Part shown: positions 31,619 through 41,921 of the stretch, one piece after another
Layout: the number at the start of each line of letters is the position of its first letter
Numbering within the stretch: the first letter of the stretch is position 1
Assembly: GCA_945948535.1 (NCBI GenBank)
Contig: CAMFBN010000006.1
Location: forward strand, 1 to 64,000
Length of the DNA stretch: 64,000 nt
Direction of reading: 5' to 3'
Source: an uncultured Clostridia bacterium
Lineage (GTDB): Bacteria; Bacillota; Clostridia; Oscillospirales; Oscillospiraceae
Notes under the pieces: model-generated
What the model saw: only the letters and a program-made list of their open reading frames with translations
Told to the model about the DNA's origin: nothing
Database searches by the model: none
Position numbers and translations under genes: made by a program

Positions 31619-32878
31619 TTATTTGCGTTTGGCAGATGTCTGCCTTTGGCGCTGTGGCAGCGTTACAGTGATTTGCAGTTTGCCCTTTGTGGGCTGGGAC
31701 GCATGAATCTGACCGTTGTGGGCGGCAGTAATGGCACTGGCGATGGAAAGGCCGATGCCATGCCCACCGGTTTGAGAGTTTCGGGAAGGGTCAGCCCGGT
31801 AGAAACGCTCAAACAGCCTGTTCAGATCACCTTCCGGCAGGGGAACTGCGGAGTCATTGCAGACTGTCAGCCTGAGCTGCTTACCGTGCTTTGACAGAGA
31901 CAGCATAATAGCAGTCTCTTCCGGGGAATACTTCAGAGCATTGTCCAGCAGGATACCGACCAGCTTGGAAATCGCCTTTTCGTCTGCTTCCATGGAAAGC
32001 ATGGGTTCGACGGCAATTTGCAAATCTTTCTTCTGTGTCTGCGCAAGGGTATGGAAGGACTGCGCCGTTTCCGCAATTACATCGGCAACCGGGATTTCCA
32101 GCAGCTCCAGCGGCGTTCCGCCTTCCTCCATCCGGGCAAGGCTCACCAGATCATTGGTCAGGCCTGTTAGCCTGTGAACATTGCTTTGGATATCCGCCAG
32201 CCACTCGTTTTCTCCCAACTCCATTGCCAGAACGTCTGCATCCGCCTGAATAATGGTCAAAGGCGTTTTGATTTCATGTCCCGCATCCGTGATAAACTGC
32301 TTCTGCTTTCCGTAGCTTTCCGCAAAGGGACGGACGATCCTGCCGGAAAAGTAGACCACAATGCCAAAAATCAGCAGCAGGCCAGCGGCTGAAAGGAGGA
32401 TACTGGTCAGCAGAAACCGCTGAAAGGCGCTGATTTCCCGTCCGCAGTCCAGAAATCGAATCCGAACGGTATCCCCATCATATTGCTTGCGGTAGCGGTA
32501 GATACTCTGAAAGCCGGTATCTGTGTCCTTTGCAAAGACTTTGGCAGCCAGGGAGGAGGCTTCGTCATCATCGATCATGGCCCCAACCGGAAGCTGGGTG
32601 TCAAGCACATTGCCGTCCGATGACAGAACCACAGAAAAGAAACGGGCATAGCTGTGCGAGTCCGGCGAAAATTGGCTGAACAAACCATTTGCCCCTGTTC
32701 CAATGGTGCCTTTGCTTTTCACCATGCGTCCCGGATTATCGACAGTTATTATTCGGTCCGCCTCTGACACGATGCCCCGGTAACTGGCAAGGTTGATTCC
32801 ACCTACCAGTACCACCAGCACGACAAGCAGGGTAGACATAGACAGAATGATAAAGCGGGCGCGTAACTTCTGGATCAT
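31619..32878 (-). CDS. Sensor histidine kinase
   Basis: FITDAGHEIKTPLTIIQADADVLAMELG...DNALKYSPEE...GHGIGLSIASAI. Confidence 0.94.
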   Translation of the reverse strand: MIQKLRARFIILSMSTLLVVLVVLVGGINLASYRGIVSEADRIITVDNPGRMVKSKGTIGTGANGLFSQFSPDSHSYARFFSVVLSSDGNVLDTQLPVGAMIDDDEASSLAAKVFAKDTDTGFQSIYRYRKQYDGDTVRIRFLDCGREISAFQRFLLTSILLSAAGLLLIFGIVVYFSGRIVRPFAESYGKQKQFITDAGHEIKTPLTIIQADADVLAMELGENEWLADIQSNVHRLTGLTNDLVSLARMEEGGTPLELLEIPVADVIAETAQSFHTLAQTQKKDLQIAVEPMLSMEADEKAISKLVGILLDNALKYSPEETAIMLSLSKHGKQLRLTVCNDSAVPLPEGDLNRLFERFYRADPSRNSQTGGHGIGLSIASAITAAHNGQIHASQPTKGKLQITVTLPQRQRQTSAKRK

Positions 32879-33546
32879 GTATGTTCCTCCAAAAGATACC
32901 CGGCGTTTCGCACCGCTTTAATGGCAACATTGGCGTTTAACGCATTCAGCTTTTTGCGAAGATAGGAAATATAGACCCAGACCACGCTGTTTTCCACATT
33001 GGAATCCAAACCCCAAATCTTTTCCATAAAACGGTCAGGGGAGATCAGCTGCCGTGGGTTTGCCATCAGCAGCTCCATCATCTGATATTCCTTGTTGGCC
33101 AAACGGAAGCTGCCGGTGGGAGAGCTTAATTCGAAATTTCTGCGGTTCAGGGTGAGGTTTCCGAAGGTCAGGGAGGCATCCACCTCCAGATGTCCTCTTG
33201 TCATGGCACGAATCCGGGCCAGCAGCTCCTGTGTATCAAAGGGTTTTGTCAGATAGTCGTTGGCCCCGGAGTCCAGACCCAGCACTTTGTCATCGACTTC
33301 TGCTTTCGCGGTCAGCATCAGTACAGGAACCTGCTTTCCCTTGGCACGGATAGCCTTTAAAACGGAGATTCCGTCCAGCTTCGGCATCATGATATCCAGA
33401 ATTACACCGTCATAGTCACCGTTTTCCAGATACTCCATCGCAGTCTGTCCATCGTATACGGCATCCACACTGTAACAGTTTTTCTCCAAGATATGTGTGA
33501 TGGCTCTGGACAGGGAACGTTCATCCTCAGCAAACAATAATTTCAC
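32875..33546 (-). CDS. OmpR-family response regulator
   Basis: MKLLFAEDERSLSRAI...DGVILDIMMPKLDG...LMLTAKAEVDDKVLGLDSGANDYLTKPF. Confidence 0.95.
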   Translation of the reverse strand: MKLLFAEDERSLSRAITHILEKNCYSVDAVYDGQTAMEYLENGDYDGVILDIMMPKLDGISVLKAIRAKGKQVPVLMLTAKAEVDDKVLGLDSGANDYLTKPFDTQELLARIRAMTRGHLEVDASLTFGNLTLNRRNFELSSPTGSFRLANKEYQMMELLMANPRQLISPDRFMEKIWGLDSNVENSVVWVYISYLRKKLNALNANVAIKAVRNAGYLLEEHT

Positions 33547-33702
33547 GGTCCATTCCTCCTTTTCGGCTATTGTACACCATTCACATTAACTATAGCTTAA
33601 ATTTGGAGGCAAGTAAAGCAGGCCAATTTTGAAATTTTTGTGTCTTTAAGGCTCAGTTATGGTTGGCGTGTTATGCTTTCCCCAGAAAAGGAGGAATCCC
33701 AT

Positions 33703-34422
33703 ATGGCCTATCAATCGGTGTTCAGTCGGTATGAGCTGAAATATTTACTGACCCCAGCCCAGAAAAAGCAGGTTCTTCTGGCAATGCAGCCTTATATGAA
33801 GCTGGACGACTACGGGCGAACTACCATACGAAATATCTATTATGATACCCCCAGCTACCGTCTCGTGCGGCAGTCGCTGGAGCGTCCCGCTTACAAGGAG
33901 AAGCTGCGCATTCGCAGCTATGCCCAGGCTGATCCCTTCAGCCCGGTGTATGTGGAGTTGAAAAAGAAATACGACGGCATAGTATACAAACGCCGTATCG
34001 CCCTGCCGGAGAGGGAAGCCATGGCATGGATTTCGGGAAATTGCCCCTGCCTGCGGGAGGAACAGATCGTGAGAGAAATCGACTATTTCAAATGTTTTTA
34101 CACCCCGCTGGAACCAAAGGTGTTCCTTTCTTACGAACGGGAGGCCTATTACGCGCTGGATGGTTCCGATTTCCGGGTGACCTTCGATGAATCCATCCTC
34201 AGCCGTCAGAGAAATCTGTCCCTGTGCGACGGAATATGGGGCACGCCTCTGCTGAGTGCAGGACAAACCCTCATGGAAATCAAATGTGCAGGCGGAATTC
34301 CGCTGTGGATGACGGCAGTGCTTTCTGAAGAAGGTATTTTCAAAGCTTCCTATTCCAAATACGGTACAGCATATCAGAAAATGATTTATCCATATTTACA
34401 GGGAGGACGCAAATATGCTTGA
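33703..34422 (+). CDS. VTC-domain (polyphosphate polymerase-type) protein
   Basis: FSRYELKYLLTPAQ...IRNIYYDTPSYRLVRQSLERPAYKEKLRIRSY...VELKKKYDGIVYKRRI. Confidence 0.92.
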   Translation: MAYQSVFSRYELKYLLTPAQKKQVLLAMQPYMKLDDYGRTTIRNIYYDTPSYRLVRQSLERPAYKEKLRIRSYAQADPFSPVYVELKKKYDGIVYKRRIALPEREAMAWISGNCPCLREEQIVREIDYFKCFYTPLEPKVFLSYEREAYYALDGSDFRVTFDESILSRQRNLSLCDGIWGTPLLSAGQTLMEIKCAGGIPLWMTAVLSEEGIFKASYSKYGTAYQKMIYPYLQGGRKYA

Positions 34423-35110
34423 CTTTTTCTTTCGGGGAGTCTTTAATACAGATATTTCCGGTGTGATTTCCTTCGGAGATTTCCTTTTGTGCATGGGCTG
34501 CTCGTTGCTGATTGGCGGGATTCTGGCCTTTAGCTGCCGCTATCAGGGACGGTATACCAAGAGCTTTCTGGTCACGCTCATGCTGCTGCCTGCTGTGGTC
34601 TGCACCATTATCATGATGGTAAGCGGCAGTGTGGGCGCAGGTGTGGCGGTAGCGGGAGCCTTCAGTCTGGTGCGCTTTCGTTCGGCACCGGGGACAGGCC
34701 GTGAAATTACCATGCTGTTTCTTGCCATGGGTGCGGGATTGATTGCGGGTATGGGGTATCTGGCATTTGCATTGCTGTTTGCTCTGATCATGTCGGTCAT
34801 GAATGTGATATACAATCGTCTGGACTTTGGCGAAAAGAAAAATAGCCAGCGGTATCGGACACTGTCCATCATGATCCCGGAGAGCCTTGATTACGGCGGT
34901 GTCTTTGACGAGGTGCTTCGCCATTACACCACGGATTACACGCTGACCCGGGTAAAAACCACCAATATGGGAAGCCTTTTCCGCCTGACCTACGACCTGA
35001 CCCTGCGGGAAGACGTCAGCGAAAAGGAACTGATTGACCAGCTGCGCTGCCGGAACGGGAACCTGGAAATCATGCTGTCCTGTCAGGAGAGCGCCCCGGC
35101 GGAGCTGTAA
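34415..35110 (+). CDS. DUF4956 membrane protein
   Basis: SGSVGAGVAVAGAFSLVRFRSAPGTGREITMLFLAMGAGLIAGMGY; overlaps the VTC gene. Confidence 0.9.
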   Translation: MLDFFFRGVFNTDISGVISFGDFLLCMGCSLLIGGILAFSCRYQGRYTKSFLVTLMLLPAVVCTIIMMVSGSVGAGVAVAGAFSLVRFRSAPGTGREITMLFLAMGAGLIAGMGYLAFALLFALIMSVMNVIYNRLDFGEKKNSQRYRTLSIMIPESLDYGGVFDEVLRHYTTDYTLTRVKTTNMGSLFRLTYDLTLREDVSEKELIDQLRCRNGNLEIMLSCQESAPAEL

Positions 35111-35122
35111 GGAGGAAGAGCT

Positions 35123-36979
35123 GTGAAGAATAGAGCAATGATCAGTTTTGTGCTGTGCGCCGGTATGATGCTGACAGGGTGTGTCTCCGGCAGCAGTGCA
35201 ACTGTGGCAACTGTTACCGCTGCGGGAACAGCGCCCACGGAGGCAACCATTGCGGCGGAAAAAACCGACATTTTCAGCGACCGGGATATGGACACATCCT
35301 ATTCCAAAACGGACAGTATTGCCGTTGTACTGACCGGTGACGCCGTCTCCTGTAATAGCGGCAATGTGGATATTTCCGGTACGACAGTGACCATCGAAAA
35401 GGAAGGCACTTATCTTCTCAGCGGAACACTGGACGATGGTGTAATCCTTGTAGATGCGGACAAAGCTGATAAAATTCATCTGGTTTTGAATGGCGTATCT
35501 ATCCACAGCGAAGCGAGCGCTCCAATTTTTGTCCGTCAGGCGGACAAAGTGTTTGTAACGCTGGCGGCAGGAACCCAGAACAGCCTGACAAACGGCGGCA
35601 GCTTCACGCCGGATGGGGATACCAATGTGGACGCGGTGATTTTCTCCAAGGAGGACCTGACTCTGAACGGAACCGGAACGCTGACCATTACCAGTCCCGG
35701 CGGGCACGGCGTTGTCTCCAAGGATTCCCTGAAAATAACCGGGGGCACCTACGCCATTGACGCGGAGGCCCACGGACTGTGCGGCAAGGATGCGGTGAGC
35801 ATTGCGGATGGCACCTTTGATATCATCGCCGGGAAGGACGGCATTCACGCTGAAAACAGCGAGGACGCAGAGCTGGGCAGAGTCTATCTGGAAAACGGCG
35901 CCTATCGCATCAACGCTGAAGGAGACGGCATCAGCGCTTCCGGGAGCTGTCGGATTGTGGACGGAGACTATGCCATCACAACTGGCGGCGGCAGCGAGAA
36001 CGCCCAAAAGCCTGCCTCCAATCCGGGCTTTGGCAGAGGACAGAAGGGCGGAGGTACCCCCGCTGGCAAACCGCAGTTTGATTCTCAGGACTTCCCGGAA
36101 CGGGGAGCGGACGGAAAGGGCGGAATCAAGGGAATGGAACGAATAGATCCGCCCCAGGAGCCTGCGGGGGGACAGGAGCCCGCAGCTACCACGGCGGAAG
36201 CCGATACCGTCAGCACCAAGGGCATCAAGGCAAAAAGCCTGACCATTGAGGGCGGTACCTTCACCATCGATTCTGCCGATGACGGTCTCCATACCGATGG
36301 AAATCTGACCCTTCGAGGCGGAACACTGGAAATTGCCTCCGGCGACGACGGCATCCACGCTGATGATACTGTGACCATTGCTTCCGGCGCCATCCACATT
36401 ACGGAAAGCTATGAGGGAATCGAGGGTCAGCACGTTGTCATTCAGGGCGGCGAGATCACGCTGACGGCCACCGACGACGGCCTGAACGCCGCAGGCGGTA
36501 TGGATGGCAGTGGCTTTGGCAAACGCGGCGATACCTTCGCCAAGTCCGGCGAGACCCCCAGCATTGTGATTTCCGGCGGCAGCGTCGATGTCACAGCCTT
36601 CGGCGACGGCATTGACGCCAACGGTACACTGGAGATCACCGGCGGTACTGTGACCGTCAGTGGCCCCACCTATGGAGATACCTCTGTTCTGGACTACGAC
36701 ATTTCCGGAACAATCACCGGCGGCGCCTTCATTGGTACAGGCGCGTCCTCAATGGCACAGAACTTCTCCGTCAGCACGCAGGGGGTAATCTGCGTGAATG
36801 TGGGCGCACAGAACGCAGGCACGAACATCACCTTGACGGACCATAATGGAACGGTTGTCCTGTCCCACACGCCGGCACTGGACTATGAAATTGTGATTCT
36901 CAGTGCTCCTTCGATTCAGTCGGGCGAAAGCTATACACTGAACGTTGGCGGTTCCACGCAGGTATCCACCGCGAAATAA
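35123..36979 (+). CDS. Carbohydrate-binding beta-helix lipoprotein (Cthe_2159/DUF4353-like)
   Basis: Lipobox LTGCVSG; repeated TIEGGTFTIDSADDGLHTDGNLTLRGGTLEIASGDDGIHADD units. Confidence 0.85.
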   Translation: MKNRAMISFVLCAGMMLTGCVSGSSATVATVTAAGTAPTEATIAAEKTDIFSDRDMDTSYSKTDSIAVVLTGDAVSCNSGNVDISGTTVTIEKEGTYLLSGTLDDGVILVDADKADKIHLVLNGVSIHSEASAPIFVRQADKVFVTLAAGTQNSLTNGGSFTPDGDTNVDAVIFSKEDLTLNGTGTLTITSPGGHGVVSKDSLKITGGTYAIDAEAHGLCGKDAVSIADGTFDIIAGKDGIHAENSEDAELGRVYLENGAYRINAEGDGISASGSCRIVDGDYAITTGGGSENAQKPASNPGFGRGQKGGGTPAGKPQFDSQDFPERGADGKGGIKGMERIDPPQEPAGGQEPAATTAEADTVSTKGIKAKSLTIEGGTFTIDSADDGLHTDGNLTLRGGTLEIASGDDGIHADDTVTIASGAIHITESYEGIEGQHVVIQGGEITLTATDDGLNAAGGMDGSGFGKRGDTFAKSGETPSIVISGGSVDVTAFGDGIDANGTLEITGGTVTVSGPTYGDTSVLDYDISGTITGGAFIGTGASSMAQNFSVSTQGVICVNVGAQNAGTNITLTDHNGTVVLSHTPALDYEIVILSAPSIQSGESYTLNVGGSTQVSTAK

Positions 36980-37032
36980 ACGCATAGGCCGGGACTCCCA
37001 CCTCAGGGAGTCCTGGCATTCTAATGGATGAT

Positions 37033-37530
37033 TCAGTAAAGGGAACGGATAATCTCAGCACACCGCTCCAGCCCCAGTACACCGCTGTCAAGCGTAACAT
37101 GGTAGTTCTGGGATTGTCCCCACTTCTTGTCCGTATAGAAGCGATGGTAGGCAGCCCGGCGCTTGTCCTTGTCCTTAAGCCGCTGCTCCGGGGAAGCGTC
37201 CCGCTCACCGTAGACCTCAACAATCCGCTTTGACCGGAAATTCAGATCTGCGTGGATAAAGACCTTCAGGCAATCTGCTGTGTCCCGGAGGATGTAATCC
37301 GCGCAGCGGCCCACGATGACACAGGACCCCTTCCGGGCAAGCTCTGTAATGATTTGATATTGGATTGTCCACAGATAATCTTCGTTGGTAGGGCCATAGG
37401 CACGGTTGGAGAATACATTGGCAAGCACGCCGCCGGGGGTATATTCCCCGGCTTCCAGGATGTAGCCCTCGCTGAACCCGCTCTCCTCGGCAATTTTCTG
37501 GATGATCTCCGCGTCATAACAGTCTGCCAA
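37033..37530 (-). pseudogene. Cytidylate kinase-like protein lacking the N-terminal P-loop
   Basis: DAEIIQKIAEESGFSEGYILEAGEYTPGG...VIVGRCADYILRD; frame closed by a stop a few codons upstream, no GREFGSGG motif. Confidence 0.6.
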
Positions 37531-37652
37531 TACGCGCTGTTCCCAAATGCTGATTGGATTGTTCCATTGGTATCACGTTCCTTTGCATAATAATAGCGTG
37601 CAGCCTGAAAACGCTGGATTTACGCCGCAGGCTACACGCTTAATGGATGTAT

Positions 37653-37892
37653 TTAGTTCAGATAGTCGCCCACAGGACAGGAGTTATACTGTTTTATGAC
37701 TTTTAAGAGGATTGAGCCATCCTCTTGAGGAATTTCCTCCACAATTTTGTACTTTGTGCGGTTCCGACCCAAGTTTGCCTTATAATGCGCCACTTCTTCC
37801 GTTACCAGCTTTACTGCGTAATCGTGTTCTACATCCTCCTTCAGCAGGAAATGAAGTGTCTGGCAGATGCACGTCGCTTTTACCCGTTTCAT
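37653..37892 (-). CDS. Small conserved hypothetical protein
   Basis: MKRVKATCICQTLHFLLKEDVEHDYAVKLVTEEVAHYKANL...; preceded by an AGTGGCA/TGCCACT inverted-repeat leader. Confidence 0.6.
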   Translation of the reverse strand: MKRVKATCICQTLHFLLKEDVEHDYAVKLVTEEVAHYKANLGRNRTKYKIVEEIPQEDGSILLKVIKQYNSCPVGDYLN

Positions 37893-38115
37893 TCTGATAC
37901 CCTCTTTCAAAAATAGTGGCACCTCTGCGCAACTGGATTTACGCAGAGATGCCACTCGTTACAATCATAGTATACTTCGTTTTGTGATGGGTTGCAAAGG
38001 ACAATTTACACAAAAAACAGCCGTTTTCCTTTGGGAAAAACTGCCTTTGCAATTGCGGGCCCATTTTTGATACAATATGGTTGTATTCAATTGCCCAGTG
38101 GAAGGATGATGAAAC

Positions 38116-38595
38116 GTGTATCGGAAAGGCGACTATATCAGCTATAACGGACATGGTGTCTGCCGGATCGGAGATATTCGAAAAATGAACTTTGGAAATG
38201 GGGAACAGGAATACCTTGTGATTGAACCGATTGCTTCCGGCAGCGCGACGATTTACCTGCCGGCGGAGAATCCAAAGGCGCAGACGCGGATGCGTCCGGT
38301 GCTGACCCGGGAAGAAATCGATTCTATCATTTTCAGTGTCAGAAACGACCAAATGCCGTGGATACTGGATCGTAAGGCCAGAATGGCTCTGTTCCAGCAG
38401 ATACTGTCCCGGAGAGATACACGGGAACTGCTTCTGCTGGCAAGCTGTCTGCACAAGCGAAAAATAGAAGCAGGACTCCCGACCAGTGAAATGGATATCC
38501 TGCATAAAGTGGAGGGTATGATTGAGCAGGAGTTTTCCTTTGCTCTGAATATCAGCAGGGCGGAGATTGGACAGTACATTCGAGATCGGCTGTGA
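38116..38595 (+). CDS. CarD family transcriptional regulator
   Basis: MYRKGDYISYNGHGVCRIGDIRKMNFGNGEQEYLVIEP; GTG start. Confidence 0.85.
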   Translation: MYRKGDYISYNGHGVCRIGDIRKMNFGNGEQEYLVIEPIASGSATIYLPAENPKAQTRMRPVLTREEIDSIIFSVRNDQMPWILDRKARMALFQQILSRRDTRELLLLASCLHKRKIEAGLPTSEMDILHKVEGMIEQEFSFALNISRAEIGQYIRDRL

Positions 38596-38661
38596 GATGC
38601 AGCCAGACCTCAGACATCCTTCAAAGAAGGGGCGCACAATGATTATGTCCCCATGAAAAAT

Positions 38662-38698
38662 GGAAAGGACTCGGGCAGAAGTGCCTGAGTCCTTTCCG
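38662..38698. terminator. Strong hairpin
   Basis: GGAAAGGACTCGGGCA-gaag-TGCCTGAGTCCTTTCC. Confidence 0.7.
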
Positions 38699-38787
38699 CT
38701 TTGCGTTATGAACACATAGGTTCCCTCGGGAACCTATGAATAAATCACCTGCGGCTGAGCAGCGGGCCTTTTGCTTTCCCAGTGCGG

Positions 38788-38831
38788 TTTGAAAAACAGG
38801 AAATACACACAGTATTCTTCTGTTTTTCAAA
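38788..38831. repeat. Long inverted repeat
   Basis: TTTGAAAAACAG...CTGTTTTTCAAA, with an inner AAATAC/GTATT extension. Confidence 0.75.
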
Positions 38832-38889
38832 TCTTCCGGGAAAACAAAATCTCATGCTGTCAGCTCTTGCTGATTTAATCAGAGCTTCC

Positions 38890-39423
38890 CTAGTTCCGAT
38901 TCGGAAAGCGACCGATTTGGTAAAATACCTCCGAAAGCTCATCTACGCTCTCTGCTTTCCCATTTTGGAGCCAGACCAGACCGGTGTTGTACAGGGAACC
39001 GGTGTACATATACAGCTCGTAACGTTCAATAGAACGTTGGGGCATATTCCCGGCAATTTCCTCATGAAACTGGTTGAGCTTCTCCAGAATGAGGGAGCCA
39101 TATCCAAAGCGGTGCAGATCCAGTATCTGCTTTTCATACCGGCTGAAGAATTCAAAACTTCTGCGCATATTATCGTAAGTATAGTAGTTATCGCCATCGT
39201 ATTGAACCTCTGCCCGGAACTGTTCCAGAACATCGGTGATCAGCGTGGTAATCACGCTTTCCTTCGACGAGTAATTGCGGTAAAAGGACGCACGGGCCAC
39301 ACCGGCTTCTGATATGATCTCCGTGACTGTGATGTCAGAAATACTTTTTTCATTCAATAGTGTTAATAAAGCGGCTGTGATCCGTGCTTTTACCCGTATA
39401 TTTGCTTCCTGACGTTTGTTCAT
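38890..39423 (-). CDS. TetR/AcrR family regulator
   Basis: ARITAALLTLLNEKSISDITVTEIISEAGVARASFYRNYSSKESVI. Confidence 0.9.
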   Translation of the reverse strand: MNKRQEANIRVKARITAALLTLLNEKSISDITVTEIISEAGVARASFYRNYSSKESVITTLITDVLEQFRAEVQYDGDNYYTYDNMRRSFEFFSRYEKQILDLHRFGYGSLILEKLNQFHEEIAGNMPQRSIERYELYMYTGSLYNTGLVWLQNGKAESVDELSEVFYQIGRFPNRN

Positions 39424-39630
39424 TGATAGCTCCTTGCAATATATGATATAAATACTGCGTTTTTGTCTCAGTTTGCCTTATTGCGGCAGTCAGTGAAATA
39501 AGATACAATTGTATCATTTCATTATATCTATTTGAAAGTCCCGTTGTCAACAGCTGACCATATGAATGATTACAACTTGCCGGATGGAAGGGACTGCGCC
39601 GATTATGTGGATAAACAGAAAGGAAACGCT

Positions 39631-40497
39631 ATGAAAATTGCGATTACGACAGACAGCAACAGCGGCATCACTGCCCAGGAGGCGGAGAAGCTGGGGGTTT
39701 TCTTGCTTCCCATGCCGGTGATAATCGATGAGGAAACCTATCTGGAGGGTTTGAATATTCACACAGAGCAGCTGTTTGCGGCGATGGAACTGGAGCGCGG
39801 TGTTTCTTCATCCCAACCGGCACCGGGCAGCATTCTCCAATTGTGGAATTCTATTTTTGAGCAGGGCTATGACGCCATCGTATATATTCCCATGACCAGC
39901 GGACTCAGCGGAAGCTGTCAGAATGCCGCTATGCTCGCGGAAGACTTCGAAGGCAGAGTATATGTGGTGGACAATCACAGAATCTCCGTGACCCAGCGGG
40001 GGTCGGTGCTGGAAGCGAAGCATATGGCGGACGCGGGATATCCGCCGGAAGAAATCAAAGCGTATCTGGAGGCATCTGCGTTTCAGGCCAGCATCTATCT
40101 GACGGTTGCGGATTTAAAGTATCTTCAGCGGGGTGGACGGCTCAGTTCCTCGGCGGCTTTGCTGGGAACGCTTCTGAATATCAAGCCGATTCTTTCCATA
40201 CAGGGTTACCAAATTGACGTATTTTCAAAGGTCCGCGGATTGAAGGCATGTGAGAAGAAAATGATCGAAGCGGTTCAAAACGATATTTCGACACGCTTTG
40301 CGGATGTTCCCATGGAAAAGCTCCGAATTGAGGCAGGCGGAACCCAACGGAATCAAGAGGACAGGGACCACTGGCAGTCGACAGTTCAGGCGGCGTTCCC
40401 GGGTGCGGCAGTGGAGTATGTGACGCTTCCGTGCAGTATTGCCAGCCATGTTGGACCGGATTGTATGGCGATGGCTGTTTTTGCCAGTGAATATTGA
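39631..40497 (+). CDS. DegV family fatty-acid-binding protein
   Basis: MKIAITTDSNSGITAQEAEKLGVFLLPMPVIIDEETYLEG...SSQPAPG. Confidence 0.9.
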   Translation: MKIAITTDSNSGITAQEAEKLGVFLLPMPVIIDEETYLEGLNIHTEQLFAAMELERGVSSSQPAPGSILQLWNSIFEQGYDAIVYIPMTSGLSGSCQNAAMLAEDFEGRVYVVDNHRISVTQRGSVLEAKHMADAGYPPEEIKAYLEASAFQASIYLTVADLKYLQRGGRLSSSAALLGTLLNIKPILSIQGYQIDVFSKVRGLKACEKKMIEAVQNDISTRFADVPMEKLRIEAGGTQRNQEDRDHWQSTVQAAFPGAAVEYVTLPCSIASHVGPDCMAMAVFASEY

Positions 40498-40601
40498 CAG
40501 ACGGCGCCTGCGGAGAGGTGATCGTCCTTGATGGAAATTTCCGCTAATGCGGGCGCATAACATAGAAACTATTGGTTGCATAACGGATATTTGCAGTATT
40601 T

Positions 40602-41921
40602 TTAGAGGGAATTTTGAATATAAAAAACGAGACCCGCCGCGTTGGCCAGGAACCAGCCGATAGGAATGGAGCACCAAATCGCGACCACGCCCAGCGGCGT
40701 ATGGGGCGCCAGTGCGTAAGACAGGGCTACGCGGGTGCCCAGAGAAATGATGGTGAGAGTCAGGGAAATGTGGGGCCTGCGGATGCCGCGGAAGTAACCG
40801 TACCAAAGGAACAGCACGCCGATGCCCACATACATGGCACCCTCAATCCGTAGGTATCGGGCGCCTTCCGCAATGATTTCTGTCTCACTGGCATCAACAA
40901 AAAATCCCATCAGATTTCCGGCGAAGAGGAAGATCAGAACGGAGATGGCAAGACAGAAGCAGGCAGAAGCAAGAAAGGAAATTCTCGTTCCCTTACGGAT
41001 GCGGTCTTCCTTTTTGGCACCGTAGTTCTGTGAAACGAACAGGGAGTAGGCGTTGCCGAATTCCTGTGCGGGCATATAGACGATGGTGTCAATTTTGACG
41101 GCGGCAGCGAAAGCGGCCATAATGGCGGCGCCAAAGCTATTGACCAGGCCCTGAATCATGAGAATGCCAAAATTCATGACAGACTGCTGGATGCCCGTTG
41201 CGACATCGTTGACAATGATTTCCCGAAGCCTGTGAAAACTCCGTCCTGGGGACTTGTCTCCACGCAGGATTGGGAGCCTGGCAAGTGAATAGGCGGCGAT
41301 GCCGATACCGGAGGCAGCTTGCGCGATTACCGTCGCCCAGGCAGCGCCGCCAACGCCCATGTTCAGGCCCACAACGAACCCAATATCCAACACAATGTTC
41401 AGTCCGGCGGATACGGCCAGAAAAATCAGTGGCACCATGGAGTTGCCCATAGCCCGAAGCAGATACGAGAAGAAATTGTAAAGAAATACGAAGAGAATAC
41501 CCACAAACACTGCGGAAACATATTCCCGGGTCATCTCCATCAGTTCTGTCGGCGTTTGCAGCAGATTCAGAATGGACTGCATTCCCGGGTAGATAACGAG
41601 GTAGATTAGCCCGGATACAACAAGAATAAACCAAAACGACAGCCGGATATCCTCCCGGAGTCTTCCATCCTCACCGGCGCCGTAGTCGGCGGAAAAGAAG
41701 GCACCGCTTCCCATGCACAGGCCGATGATAATAGAGGTAATGAAGATCATCAGCGTGTAGGCGGAGCCCACGGAGGCCAGCGCATCCGCGCCGATGCACT
41801 TGCCGACGATCAGCGTGTCCGCCAGATTATATACCTGCTGCAAAAGATTTCCCGCAATCATAGGCAAGGAAAAACGAATGAGCTTCTGAAAAATAGAACC
41901 TTCTGTTAAATTGATTTCCAT
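40602..41921 (-). CDS. MATE family efflux transporter
   Basis: IRFSLPMIAGNLLQQVYNLADTLIVGKCIGADALASVGSA. Confidence 0.94.
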   Translation of the reverse strand: MEINLTEGSIFQKLIRFSLPMIAGNLLQQVYNLADTLIVGKCIGADALASVGSAYTLMIFITSIIIGLCMGSGAFFSADYGAGEDGRLREDIRLSFWFILVVSGLIYLVIYPGMQSILNLLQTPTELMEMTREYVSAVFVGILFVFLYNFFSYLLRAMGNSMVPLIFLAVSAGLNIVLDIGFVVGLNMGVGGAAWATVIAQAASGIGIAAYSLARLPILRGDKSPGRSFHRLREIIVNDVATGIQQSVMNFGILMIQGLVNSFGAAIMAAFAAAVKIDTIVYMPAQEFGNAYSLFVSQNYGAKKEDRIRKGTRISFLASACFCLAISVLIFLFAGNLMGFFVDASETEIIAEGARYLRIEGAMYVGIGVLFLWYGYFRGIRRPHISLTLTIISLGTRVALSYALAPHTPLGVVAIWCSIPIGWFLANAAGLVFYIQNSL

